8,102 bases of DNA from Halomonas sp. (lineage in GTDB: Bacteria; Pseudomonadota; Gammaproteobacteria; Pseudomonadales; Oleiphilaceae). The DNA is taken from assembly GCA_007135745.1 (NCBI GenBank), contig SLIH01000302.1:1-8102 (forward strand), given 5' to 3'. A program made the position numbers and the translations under genes. Below are positions 1 to 6,629 of the stretch, in pieces (positions within the stretch are counted from its first letter, which is position 1; every line of letters starts with the position of its first letter). Under the pieces are notes generated by a model. It was not told the origin of the DNA. It searched no databases and saw only the letters and a program-made list of their open reading frames with translations.

Positions 1-95
1 AGGCGGCTGGAGAGTTTCCAGAATGGGACCACCATTATGACCGCCATCAACAGCATCCATATCAATCCACCGGTGTGGAATCCTTCGTGCATCAT
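1..95 (-). CDS. Small membrane protein, 5' part only (C-terminus outside window)
   Basis: A minus-strand reading frame starts at 95 and runs off the left edge; 31 complete codons are visible, beginning MMHEGFHTGGLIWMLLMAVI. A good Shine-Dalgarno (AAGGAG, 110-105) lies 9 nt before the first ATG; a second ATG follows directly but is 12 nt from it. After nine polar residues comes a hydrophobic stretch, about residues 10-26, ending in PFWKLSSR, which looks like one transmembrane helix with a basic cytoplasmic flank. It lies 63 nt after the CusF-like gene, on the same strand, so it may be the last gene of the metal-efflux transcript, although a strong hairpin separates the two. Short one-helix proteins of this kind are common at the edges of copper-resistance loci, but I do not recognise a named family and assign no function. 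Confidence 0.6.
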   Translation of the reverse strand, partial: MMHEGFHTGGLIWMLLMAVIMVVPFWKLSSR

Positions 96-128
96 CGCCG
101 TTTTCTCCTTTATCCAGTGCGGAGTTCA

Positions 129-149
129 GGCGGCGCCAAAGGCGCCGCC
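129..149 (-). terminator. Perfect GC-rich hairpin after the CusF-like gene (possible terminator or mRNA-end stabiliser)
   Basis: The arms GGCGGCGCC (129-137) and GGCGCCGCC (141-149) are exact reverse complements with a 3-nt loop, giving a nine-pair all-GC stem. It begins 9 nt after the TAG stop (161-159) of the CusF-like gene in the direction of transcription. No T-run follows on either strand, so it is not a classical intrinsic terminator. It could pause polymerase, protect the 3' end of the efflux mRNA from exonucleases, or lower expression of the small membrane gene that starts at 95. The hairpin is seen directly; the role is inferred. Confidence 0.5.
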
Positions 150-158
150 GTGCCCCCG

Positions 159-527
159 CTATCGCGGCTCAAGTTCCAGAATGGTGTAATTGCCATCCCC
201 ATGCTGCATGACAAAGCGCACGGCATCCCCTGGCTCCAGACCTTCCACCTGATCCAGACTCTTCAGGCGGAAATCCATGGTCATGGCCGGCCAGTTCAAT
301 TCTTCCATGGGCTCGTGGTGCATGGTCACGACCTTGTCCTCGGCATGGATTTCCCGTAGCTCACCAACGCCTTCAGCCGTTTCCAGGTGGGGCTCATCGG
401 CGTGTTCATGGTCGTTACCATCGCCGTGGTGGTGGTCATGGTCCATGCCGGCCCAGGTGGCCTGCCCCCCCATCAGCAGGAATACCACCATCGCCAGGCC
501 GGTAAAGGGTTTTCTGATCAGTTTCAT
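159..527 (-). CDS. cusF: CusF-like periplasmic Cu+/Ag+-binding chaperone
   Basis: This 122-residue protein fits the CusF family of small OB-fold periplasmic proteins that bind Cu+ or Ag+ and pass it to the CusCBA pump. Residues 1-26 form a signal peptide (basic MKLIRK, hydrophobic core, cleavage after ATWA). A flexible His/Asp-rich segment follows (residues 28-47, with His at 30, 32-34, 40, 42 and 47), which could bind extra metal. The CusF domain spans about 50-122. It holds the signature HEPMEELNWPAMTMDF, with candidate ligands His71, Trp79, Met82 and Met84 matching the His/Trp/Met/Met site of E. coli CusF, where Trp caps the metal by a cation-pi contact. The start is supported by AGGAG (538-534), 6 nt upstream. 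It lies 45 nt after the pump gene, same strand, so it should be the fourth efflux gene. The long His-rich linker is the main difference from E. coli CusF. Confidence 0.9.
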   Translation of the reverse strand: MKLIRKPFTGLAMVVFLLMGGQATWAGMDHDHHHGDGNDHEHADEPHLETAEGVGELREIHAEDKVVTMHHEPMEELNWPAMTMDFRLKSLDQVEGLEPGDAVRFVMQHGDGNYTILELEPR

Positions 528-556
528 GAGAGTCTCCTATTCAGGATTGAACAAAC

Positions 557-569
557 AGGCATAATGCCT
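557..569 (-). other. Short intercistronic palindrome between pump and CusF-like genes
   Basis: The 13-bp sequence AGGCATAATGCCT is palindromic around a single central base. Read on the minus strand it gives a five-pair stem (AGGCA/TGCCT, loop TTA) followed by GTTTGTT, just after the pump stop codon (575-573). That resembles a weak intrinsic terminator or attenuator that could lower CusF-like expression relative to the pump, but the stem is short and the T-run is interrupted. Confidence 0.3.
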
Positions 570-572
570 TCG

Positions 573-3500
573 TCAGTGACGTTCCTGTGGCCAGGCACGC
601 CGTTTCCACAACCAGTACAGCACCGGCAGCACCAGCAGTGATACCAGGGGCGCCGTGACCATACCCCCGACCATGGGCGCGGCGATCCGCTCCATGGCTT
701 CCGATCCGGGGCCGCCGCCAATCAACAGCGGCATCAGACCGAGCACGACCGTGGCGGCCGTCATGGCCTTGGGCCGCACGCGCATGACCGCCCCTTCCAT
801 AATGGCTTCGCGCAATGCCTCGGCCGACTGCGGCCGGTGCCGATCCACCGCCTCGCGGATGTACATCATCATCACCACGGCGAATTCCGCTGCCAGGCCC
901 AGCAGCAGGATGAAGCCGGCTGCAACGGCAACGGACAGATCAAAACCCAGCCAGTGAACCAGCCAGATGCCGCCCACCGCGGCAAATGGCAGAGCCCCTA
1001 TCAGCATCAGTGTTTCTGCCGTGCTGCGAAAGCACAGGTACAGCAGCAGGAAGATGATCACCAGCGTGAACGGAATCATGTAGCTGAGTCGTTCCTGGGC
1101 CCGCTCCATGTGTTCGTACTGACCGGACCAGGTGACCGAATAGCCCTCGGGCAGATCCATGTGCTCCAGCACTACCTGGCGGGCATCCGCCACGAAGGAG
1201 CCCAGGTCCCGATCCCGCACGTCCACGGTAATCCAGCCATTGAGACGGGCGTTTTCCGAGCGGATCATGGCCGGCCCCTCCTCGATCCGTACCTCCGCCA
1301 GAGCCCCGATGGGTACCTGGTCTCCGGAGGGCGTGACGATGGGCAGACGCTCAATAGCCTCCACGGAGTTACGCCAGTCCTCGGGGAAACGGATATTGAT
1401 GGGGTAACGCTCCAGCCCTTCCACCGTCTCACCAACGGAGACCCCGCCAATGGCCATGCGCACGGTATCCTGCAGGTCCGCCACCCGGACGTCGTGCCGG
1501 GCCGCCTGGCGCCGATCGATGTCAATCTCCAGGTAGCGTCCGGTGGCGGTGCGATCCGCCGCTACCGAGGCGGCTCCCGGCACGGTTTCCAGCAGCTCTT
1601 CCATTTCCCGGCCGATGCGCTCAATCTCGCGCAGATCCTCGCCGGCGATCTTGACGCCCACCGGTGAACGAATGCCTGTACTGAGCATGTCGATCCGGGT
1701 CTTGATCGGCTCCACCCAGACATTGGAAACGCCCGGCAGGTCGACGGCCCGGTCCAGCTCGCGGATCAGATCGTCCCGGGTTTTACCCTCACGCCACTGA
1801 TCTTTCGGCTTGAATCGGATCAGCGTCTCGAACATGCCCAGGGGCGCGGGGTCCGTGGCGGTTTCCGCCCTCCCCGCCTTGCCGAAGACCTGCTCCACCT
1901 CCGGAATTTCCTTGATGAGGCGGTCGGTCTGCTGCAACACCTGCCGGGCCTTACCGATGGAGACACCGGGGTCCAGGGTGGGCATGTACATCAGATCCCC
2001 TTCGTCGATGTCCGGCATGAACTCCGTGCCCACCTGATTAAATGGGTACCAGGCCGTCACGCCCAGCAGCACAACAACAGCAAGGGTGGTCCAGGGGTAT
2101 CTCAGTAACCGGTCAAGGATCGGTCGGTAGATACCAATCAGGAGGCGACTCACCGGATGGGCGGACTCCGGACGAATCCGTCCCCTGACCATGTACCCCA
2201 TCAGCACGGGCACCAGCGTCACCCCGAGCCCGGCCGCCGCCGCCATGGCGTAGGTTCCGGTGAAGGCCAGCGGGTGGAAAAGCCGACCTTCCTGGCCTTC
2301 CAGTGCGAACAGCGGGATGAAGCTGACCGTGATCACCAGCAGCGCAAAGAACAGCGGGCGACCGGTCTGTTTGGCCGCCTCCGAAACCATCTGCCAGTGG
2401 GTGTCGCCTTCCTTCTTCCGCTCCAGGCGTTTGTGCAGGTTTTCCACCATGACAATGGCGGCATCCACCATGGCACCGATGGTCACGGCAATGCCGCCCA
2501 GGGACATGATGTTGGCGGTGATGCCCTGCCAGCGCATGATCGTCAACGCCACCAGAATACCGATGGGGAGCGCGATAATGGCCACCAGGGCGGAGCGCAG
2601 GTGCAACAGGAAAACAGCACAGACCAGGGCGATGATCAGAAATTCCTGGACCAGCTTTTCCGAGAGGTTGTCCACCGAATCCTGGATCAGGGTGGAGCGG
2701 TCATAGGTCTCGACAACCTCCACACCGTCGGGCAACCCGGGTTTCAGCTCTTCGAGCCGTTGCTTGACGTTCTCAATGGTGGTCATGGCGTTTTCACCAT
2801 GGCGCATCACCACAAAGCCACCCACCGTCTCACCCTCACCATTGAGCGTCGCGATGCCGCGGCGGGAAGCCGGCCCCACGCGGATCTCGGCGATGTCATC
2901 CAGCATCAGCGGTGTGCCGTCGCGGCTCCTTCCCACCGGCACCAGGCGCAGGGATTCGAGGCCGGTCAGGTAGCCTTTGGAGCGGACCATATACTCCGCC
3001 TCGGCCATTTCCACCACCGAACCACCGGCCTCGTCATTGGCGGCGCGTATCGCGTCGCGAATCTCCCGCATCTGCAGGCCGTGGGCGCGGACTTTTTCCG
3101 GGTCGGGCACCACCTGGTACTGGCGCACCATGCCGCCCAGGGTCGCCACCTCGGAGACGCCCTCCACCGCCTGCAATTCGAAGCGCAGGAACCAGTCCTG
3201 CAGGCTGCGCAGTTCGGACAGATCGTGCCTGCCGGTACGATCCACAAGGGCATACTGATAGACCCAGCCCACACCGGTGGCGTCGGGACCCAGCTCCGGG
3301 GTGACACCACTGGGCAGCCGGGCTTCGGCCTGGCTGAGCTGTTCCAGCACCCGGGAACGGGCCCAATAGGGGTCGGTCCCGTCTTCAAACAGGACATAGA
3401 CAAAGGAATTCCCGAACATGGACACACCCCGCACATCCCGGGCCTTGGGCACGGAGAGGAGGGCCGTCGACAGCGGGAAGGTGACCTGATCCTCCACCAC

Positions 3501-3677
3501 CTGGGGTGCCTGCCCCTCGTAAGGGGTTTGCACCACCACCTGAACATCGGAGAGATCGGGAATGGCATCCAGTGGCATCTGGCGCATGGACCAGATCCCG
3601 TAGATCACGATCACCCCGGTCAGCAGCATCACCAGCAGACGGTTTTCCAGGGACCAGTCAATAATACGATTGATCAT
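573..3677 (-). CDS. cusA: CusA-type heavy-metal RND efflux pump (Cu+/Ag+)
   Basis: This 1034-residue protein is a full-length HME-RND inner-membrane transporter (E. coli CusA has 1047) that uses proton flux to drive metal export. It has the usual plan: N-terminal helix (about 13-32), first periplasmic loop, a central membrane block (about 343-500) and helix 530-546, second periplasmic loop, and C-terminal helices (about 868-1025). The proton-relay motif GAMVDAA holds Asp405; Glu931 (GLAAEF) and Lys970 (RPKAMT) match the other relay residues. The three periplasmic methionines of the E. coli Cu+/Ag+ site appear kept at Met565 (GDLMYMP), Met615 (APLGMFET) and Met664 (RIDMLSTG). This, with CusF domains nearby, favours monovalent Cu/Ag over Zn/Co/Cd. 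I start at MINRIIDWSLENRLL, not the longer frame to 3710: GGAGGG (3690-3685) lies 7 nt upstream, and the ATG overlaps the adaptor stop as ATGA. Confidence 0.96.
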   Translation of the reverse strand: MINRIIDWSLENRLLVMLLTGVIVIYGIWSMRQMPLDAIPDLSDVQVVVQTPYEGQAPQVVEDQVTFPLSTALLSVPKARDVRGVSMFGNSFVYVLFEDGTDPYWARSRVLEQLSQAEARLPSGVTPELGPDATGVGWVYQYALVDRTGRHDLSELRSLQDWFLRFELQAVEGVSEVATLGGMVRQYQVVPDPEKVRAHGLQMREIRDAIRAANDEAGGSVVEMAEAEYMVRSKGYLTGLESLRLVPVGRSRDGTPLMLDDIAEIRVGPASRRGIATLNGEGETVGGFVVMRHGENAMTTIENVKQRLEELKPGLPDGVEVVETYDRSTLIQDSVDNLSEKLVQEFLIIALVCAVFLLHLRSALVAIIALPIGILVALTIMRWQGITANIMSLGGIAVTIGAMVDAAIVMVENLHKRLERKKEGDTHWQMVSEAAKQTGRPLFFALLVITVSFIPLFALEGQEGRLFHPLAFTGTYAMAAAAGLGVTLVPVLMGYMVRGRIRPESAHPVSRLLIGIYRPILDRLLRYPWTTLAVVVLLGVTAWYPFNQVGTEFMPDIDEGDLMYMPTLDPGVSIGKARQVLQQTDRLIKEIPEVEQVFGKAGRAETATDPAPLGMFETLIRFKPKDQWREGKTRDDLIRELDRAVDLPGVSNVWVEPIKTRIDMLSTGIRSPVGVKIAGEDLREIERIGREMEELLETVPGAASVAADRTATGRYLEIDIDRRQAARHDVRVADLQDTVRMAIGGVSVGETVEGLERYPINIRFPEDWRNSVEAIERLPIVTPSGDQVPIGALAEVRIEEGPAMIRSENARLNGWITVDVRDRDLGSFVADARQVVLEHMDLPEGYSVTWSGQYEHMERAQERLSYMIPFTLVIIFLLLYLCFRSTAETLMLIGALPFAAVGGIWLVHWLGFDLSVAVAAGFILLLGLAAEFAVVMMMYIREAVDRHRPQSAEALREAIMEGAVMRVRPKAMTAATVVLGLMPLLIGGGPGSEAMERIAAPMVGGMVTAPLVSLLVLPVLYWLWKRRAWPQERH

Positions 3678-5221
3678 GCAAGGTCCCTCCCGCCGGCGCC
3701 CTGGGGCCAACGACTGCCGTGCTGATGGTCATCGTGGTCTTCACCGTTTCCGGCGTCTTCCTCGTTGTCGTGCGCTTCCTCGTCATCCGCTTCCATGGCC
3801 GTCACCTCATAGCCTTCTTCGGGGTGCTCACGCATGCGGAAACGGATGGCCTGCCCTTCCTTCAGCAGTTCCGGGTCAAGTCCCTCGGCCAACCGGAATT
3901 CCATGGTCATTTCAGGCCAGCCCCACTCCGGCACCGGCTCGTGCTGAAGCATGGCCGTTTTGCCATCGTCGGCGACGCGCTCCACGCGGCCCCGGGTCCA
4001 GACCGCTTCATCATCGTCTTCGGCTGCAAGTCGTTCCAGGTCGGCGAAGGTGGAAGATTCGGAATCAATCAGGAACTGACCGGAAACCACAACCTGTTCG
4101 CCGGCGTCGATGCCCTCACGGATCTCAAAGCGATCACCAACGCGATGCCCAACGCGGACCTCCCGCACCTGGAAACCACCCTCCTCCAGGGCCACAACCA
4201 CGCGGTCATTACGTCCAGTGCGCATCACCGACTCGGCCGGTATATGCACCACATCCGCCAGTGGTTCTCCGGACAGCGCCACCCGGGTGTACATGCCCGG
4301 TCGCAGATCCCCGTCGGGATTTTCCAGTACCAGCCGGGCCTGCTGTACGCGGCGTTCAGTCTCCAGCGTGGGGTAGATATAGTCGAGCTGCGCTTCATGG
4401 GTGACGTCGGGCCGGAACGGCAGGGACACCTGCATGGGTTGTCCCGGCCGCAGCAGATCCATGTCCGCTTCAAACAACTCCAGCATCACCCAGACACTGG
4501 AAAGATCAGCAATCTCCATCAGGGTATCGCCGGGGCGGACGAACATGCCCTCGGAGAGGTTGAGCTCACGGACCACGCCATCGCGGCGCGCCCGAACCGG
4601 CACCAACCGCATCACCTGACCGGAATTCTCCAGCGCGCGAATATCCTGATCCGCCATACCCAGTGAACGCAGGCGATCCCGCGCGGAGCCAATACCGGCA
4701 TTGCGCCGGTGTGCCTGAAGCAGCTCTTCCTGGGCGTTGATCAGGCGTGGCGAGTCAATGCGGAACAGAGTCTGGCCTTCACTCACCGGCTCGTTGGTGG
4801 TCCGTACCCGCAGATCCTCCACCCAGGCCTCGGTGCGCACATGGGCATGGGTCAGTCCCGCCTCGTCATAGTCCACGAAACCCAGCGCCGTCACCTCCGG
4901 CGTCAGATCGCCCTGTTCCGCCTGGGCCTTGCGCACCCCAAGGTTCTGGGCCACCGTCGGGTCAATATTGACCATGCCGGGGCGATCATCACCATTATCC
5001 CCTTTCTCGTCCGCATAAACGGGAATGTAATCCATGCCCATGGAATCCTGTCGCGGTTCGTCCGAGGTAATTGTTCGGTCATGCGGATGGCGGTAATAGA
5101 GAATCTCATCACCATTGCCTGCATCACCGCTCGCGAAAGGACCATGCATCCAGACATACAGACCGCCGGCTCCGAACGCGGCCCCGATTGCCAATACCAG
5201 TACCAGTGTCAGTGCTTTCAT
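3674..5221 (-). CDS. cusB: CusB-type membrane-fusion adaptor with fused C-terminal CusF-like domain
   Basis: This 515-residue periplasmic adaptor would link the inner-membrane pump to the outer-membrane channel. An uncleaved N-terminal anchor (about 3-24) is followed by a heavy-metal-binding motif at 42-69, with YRHPHD and SMGMDYIPVY holding His45, His47, Met61 and Met63. The adaptor core (about 85-400) includes a barrel-sandwich/lipoyl half with RTEAWVEDL (129-137), a helical hairpin around 155-200 and the second half with RDGVVRELNLSEGMFVRPGD (213-232). Residues 406-478 form a CusF-like domain with HEPVPEWGWPEMTMEF; candidate ligands are His427, Trp435, Met438 and Met440. A tail (479-501) is rich in Asp, Glu and His. 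A CusF domain on the adaptor C-terminus is known from SilB of Cupriavidus, so the fusion has precedent. The start (GGGGAG, 5235-5230) overlaps the outer-membrane factor stop as ATGA. Confidence 0.95.
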   Translation of the reverse strand: MKALTLVLVLAIGAAFGAGGLYVWMHGPFASGDAGNGDEILYYRHPHDRTITSDEPRQDSMGMDYIPVYADEKGDNGDDRPGMVNIDPTVAQNLGVRKAQAEQGDLTPEVTALGFVDYDEAGLTHAHVRTEAWVEDLRVRTTNEPVSEGQTLFRIDSPRLINAQEELLQAHRRNAGIGSARDRLRSLGMADQDIRALENSGQVMRLVPVRARRDGVVRELNLSEGMFVRPGDTLMEIADLSSVWVMLELFEADMDLLRPGQPMQVSLPFRPDVTHEAQLDYIYPTLETERRVQQARLVLENPDGDLRPGMYTRVALSGEPLADVVHIPAESVMRTGRNDRVVVALEEGGFQVREVRVGHRVGDRFEIREGIDAGEQVVVSGQFLIDSESSTFADLERLAAEDDDEAVWTRGRVERVADDGKTAMLQHEPVPEWGWPEMTMEFRLAEGLDPELLKEGQAIRFRMREHPEEGYEVTAMEADDEEAHDNEEDAGNGEDHDDHQHGSRWPQGAGGRDLA

Positions 5222-6453
5222 TGATCATTCTCCCCGAGCAGATAGAGCATGTTCGCCTGAACCGTCTTGCGCTGGGCGGTAAGGCTCAGGGATTCCAGGC
5301 GGGTTTCCAGCGCCAGCAGGCGGGATTCCATAAGGGCCGTGAATTCCGTCGTGCCGGCGCTGTAAGCTTTTTCGGCAGCATTGGCATTGGCCTCGGCCAC
5401 CTCCAGCAGGCGGTCCCGGTAGCGCGCTTCGCGACTTTCCAGGCGCTCCAGGTCACTGCTCAGAGAGGACAGTTCCCGCTCCAGTTCCAGACGGATTTCA
5501 TCACGCTCGCGCACGGCGGCCTGACGTTCGGACTGGCGTGCGGCAAGCTGGCGGTCCTGCCTCTGACCCGTGAAAAGGGGCAGATCCACCATCACCATGG
5601 CCCCCATCCGGTGTCGGTTGCGCACGTCTGAGTTGGTTCTCAGGCCATAGCCCACCTGAAAGCTCCATTCCGGCCTGTAAGCCTGCTCCGCCAGCCCCAC
5701 ACCGTGATCTTCCACCTGGATCCGAGCCTGGCTGGCCATCAGGCGCGGATGATCATCAAGCCGACGGTCATCGGGTTGCGGCAGGGAGGGGAAGGCCTCG
5801 GGCAACGGCCGGTAAGCCGCATCGCCAACCCAGCGGGCCAGTGACGCCTGCGCACGGGACTGGCGTTGGCGGGCCTCGGTAATGCGATCTTCCAGGCGCT
5901 CCAGCTCCAGCTCGGCACGCAGGACATCCTGCTGGGACACCGTGCCGGCCGCGAAGGCCCGCTCGGTAATATCAACCAGGTTCTCGAAGACAGAGCGGCT
6001 ATCGCGAAGTACATCGAGGCGTTGATTTTCCAGCAGCAGATCAAAATAGGCAGAGCGGGCGTCCCGTCGGATTTCACGTTCCCGGTTTCCGGCGCCGGCT
6101 TCCTGGACCTGGGCCATGGCCCGCTCCCGTTCACGACGGATGGAACGGGACTGACCCCGCGGAAAACTCTGACGCAGCCCCACCTGGACCTGTGTCATCT
6201 CGTCGTTGCCAAAGCCGGGGCGGTCCAGGGGGAACTGCATGATTTCCGTGGTCAGTTGCGGGTCCGGCAACTGGCCCGCGGCGACGCTGTCTTCCCGATA
6301 GCTTTCCGCCTGCAGGCGAAAGCGCTCAATGCCCGGATCGCTGCTGGCAAGACGCTCCACCTCGGAAAGCGTCAGAGGCTCTGCCTGGGCATATCCCATC
6401 GACACCAGGCCAAGAAGCAACCAGGCGGCAAGGGTCTTGATCAAAAGGTTCAT
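5218..6453 (-). CDS. cusC: CusC-like TolC-family outer-membrane efflux channel
   Basis: The 411-residue product is a TolC-superfamily outer-membrane factor, the exit duct of the tripartite pump. A signal peptide covers residues 1-24 (cleavage after GYAQA). Unlike E. coli CusC there is no lipobox cysteine, so it is probably not lipidated. Long charged coiled-coil helices (about 100-207 and 298-400) flank predicted barrel strands near 64-96 and 260-295 (WSFQVGYGLR, GAMVMVDLPLF). The internal repeat of the family is visible: AFAAGTVSQQDVLRAELELE (166-185) against AYSAGTTEFTALMESRLLAL (363-382). I chose the ATG at 6453 because AAGGAGGAGG (6469-6460) lies 6 nt upstream and the signal peptide then starts properly; the frame is open to 6492, but the extra residues are polar and would mask the signal. 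It is the first of the three coupled efflux genes. Gene naming is by context, since these channels are divergent. Confidence 0.93.
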   Translation of the reverse strand: MNLLIKTLAAWLLLGLVSMGYAQAEPLTLSEVERLASSDPGIERFRLQAESYREDSVAAGQLPDPQLTTEIMQFPLDRPGFGNDEMTQVQVGLRQSFPRGQSRSIRRERERAMAQVQEAGAGNREREIRRDARSAYFDLLLENQRLDVLRDSRSVFENLVDITERAFAAGTVSQQDVLRAELELERLEDRITEARQRQSRAQASLARWVGDAAYRPLPEAFPSLPQPDDRRLDDHPRLMASQARIQVEDHGVGLAEQAYRPEWSFQVGYGLRTNSDVRNRHRMGAMVMVDLPLFTGQRQDRQLAARQSERQAAVRERDEIRLELERELSSLSSDLERLESREARYRDRLLEVAEANANAAEKAYSAGTTEFTALMESRLLALETRLESLSLTAQRKTVQANMLYLLGENDQ

Positions 6454-6459
6454 CAGGGA

Positions 6460-6469
6460 CCTCCTCCTT
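6460..6469 (-). promoter_or_regulatory. Strong ribosome binding site deciding the outer-membrane factor start
   Basis: AAGGAGGAGG on the minus strand, 6 nt before the ATG at 6453, is the strongest Shine-Dalgarno in the window. It rules out the upstream in-frame ATG at 6492. Confidence 0.8.
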
Positions 6470-6472
6470 CCG

Positions 6473-6512
6473 CCGTCAGTCGAGCCGGGCATGGCTATGC
6501 AGGGACTGACGG
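6473..6512 (-). promoter_or_regulatory. Inverted repeat just upstream of the outer-membrane factor RBS
   Basis: CCGTCAGT (6473-6480) and ACTGACGG (6505-6512) are exact 8-bp inverted arms separated by 24 nt. In the minus-strand mRNA the second arm ends 3 nt before the strong Shine-Dalgarno. It could form a 5'-leader stem that affects ribosome access, or be a protein-binding dyad. The repeat is seen; function is inference, and an 8-bp repeat over 40 nt is only moderately unusual. Confidence 0.3.
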
Positions 6513-6555
6513 GGTCAAGAACTCACAATCGAACCCTGTCCGGGTCCAATTGCCT

Positions 6556-6624
6556 ATCGGAAACTTCGGGAATACATGCACGGAACACGCAGGTGTTCAG
6601 CACGGGTCACCAAAGTTCCCCGAT
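6556..6624 (-). other. Long intercistronic RNA stem-loop between CopL-like gene and efflux operon
   Basis: On the minus strand, ATCGGGGAACTTTGG (6624-6610) can pair with CCGAAGTTTCCGAT (6569-6556). This gives 14 pairs with a single bulged G and two G-U wobbles, enclosing a 40-nt loop that itself holds the palindrome at 6583-6598. On the plus strand the two wobbles would be C-A mismatches, so the fold suits the transcribed strand only. It begins 5 nt after the CopL-like stop codon. No T-run follows the stem, so a processing site, attenuator or mRNA stabiliser is more likely than a simple terminator. Confidence 0.45.
6571..6599 (-). promoter_or_regulatory. Candidate promoter with palindromic operator for the efflux operon
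   Basis: On the minus strand a -35-like TGAACA (6599-6594; 4 of 6 to consensus) and a -10-like TGTATT (6576-6571; 4 of 6) are 17 bp apart. A perfect palindrome GAACAC-CTGC-GTGTTC (6598-6583) overlaps the -35 and the spacer, where repressors or MerR-type activators usually bind. Transcription from here would give a leader of roughly 110 nt before the outer-membrane factor gene. It does not match the CueR or CusR box sequences I know. The same bases sit inside the stem-loop at 6556-6624, so this may be RNA structure and not a promoter. Confidence 0.3.
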
Positions 6625-6629
6625 CACGT

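Noticed and set aside
837..1667. 276-residue plus-strand open frame
   Set aside because: Shadow of the pump gene in GC-rich DNA; the protein has no recognisable domain and the frame is antisense to conserved residues.
3678..3710. N-terminal extension of the pump
   Set aside because: The extra Arg-rich residues are not typical of CusA. The internal ATG has a good RBS and an ATGA overlap with the adaptor.
2157..3725. 522-residue open frame on the plus strand opposite the pump gene
   Set aside because: It is antisense to a clearly conserved RND pump. Its product is a low-complexity His/Gln/Gly-rich shadow of GC-rich codons, with no recognisable domain.
5013..5101. Unusual YRHPHD variant of the heavy-metal-binding motif in the adaptor as a novelty
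   Set aside because: Similar variants with MGMDYIPVY are common in CusB/CzcB adaptors; I could not call it unusual.
6454..6492. N-terminal extension of the outer-membrane factor
   Set aside because: It adds 13 polar residues ahead of a good signal peptide and ignores the strong RBS 6 nt before the ATG at 6453.
6506..6530. TTGACC-containing segment as a MerR/CueR-type operator with long spacer
   Set aside because: No matching -10 at 19-20 bp and no CueR-like dyad; the only nearby -10-like bases are at a spacing of about 13 bp.
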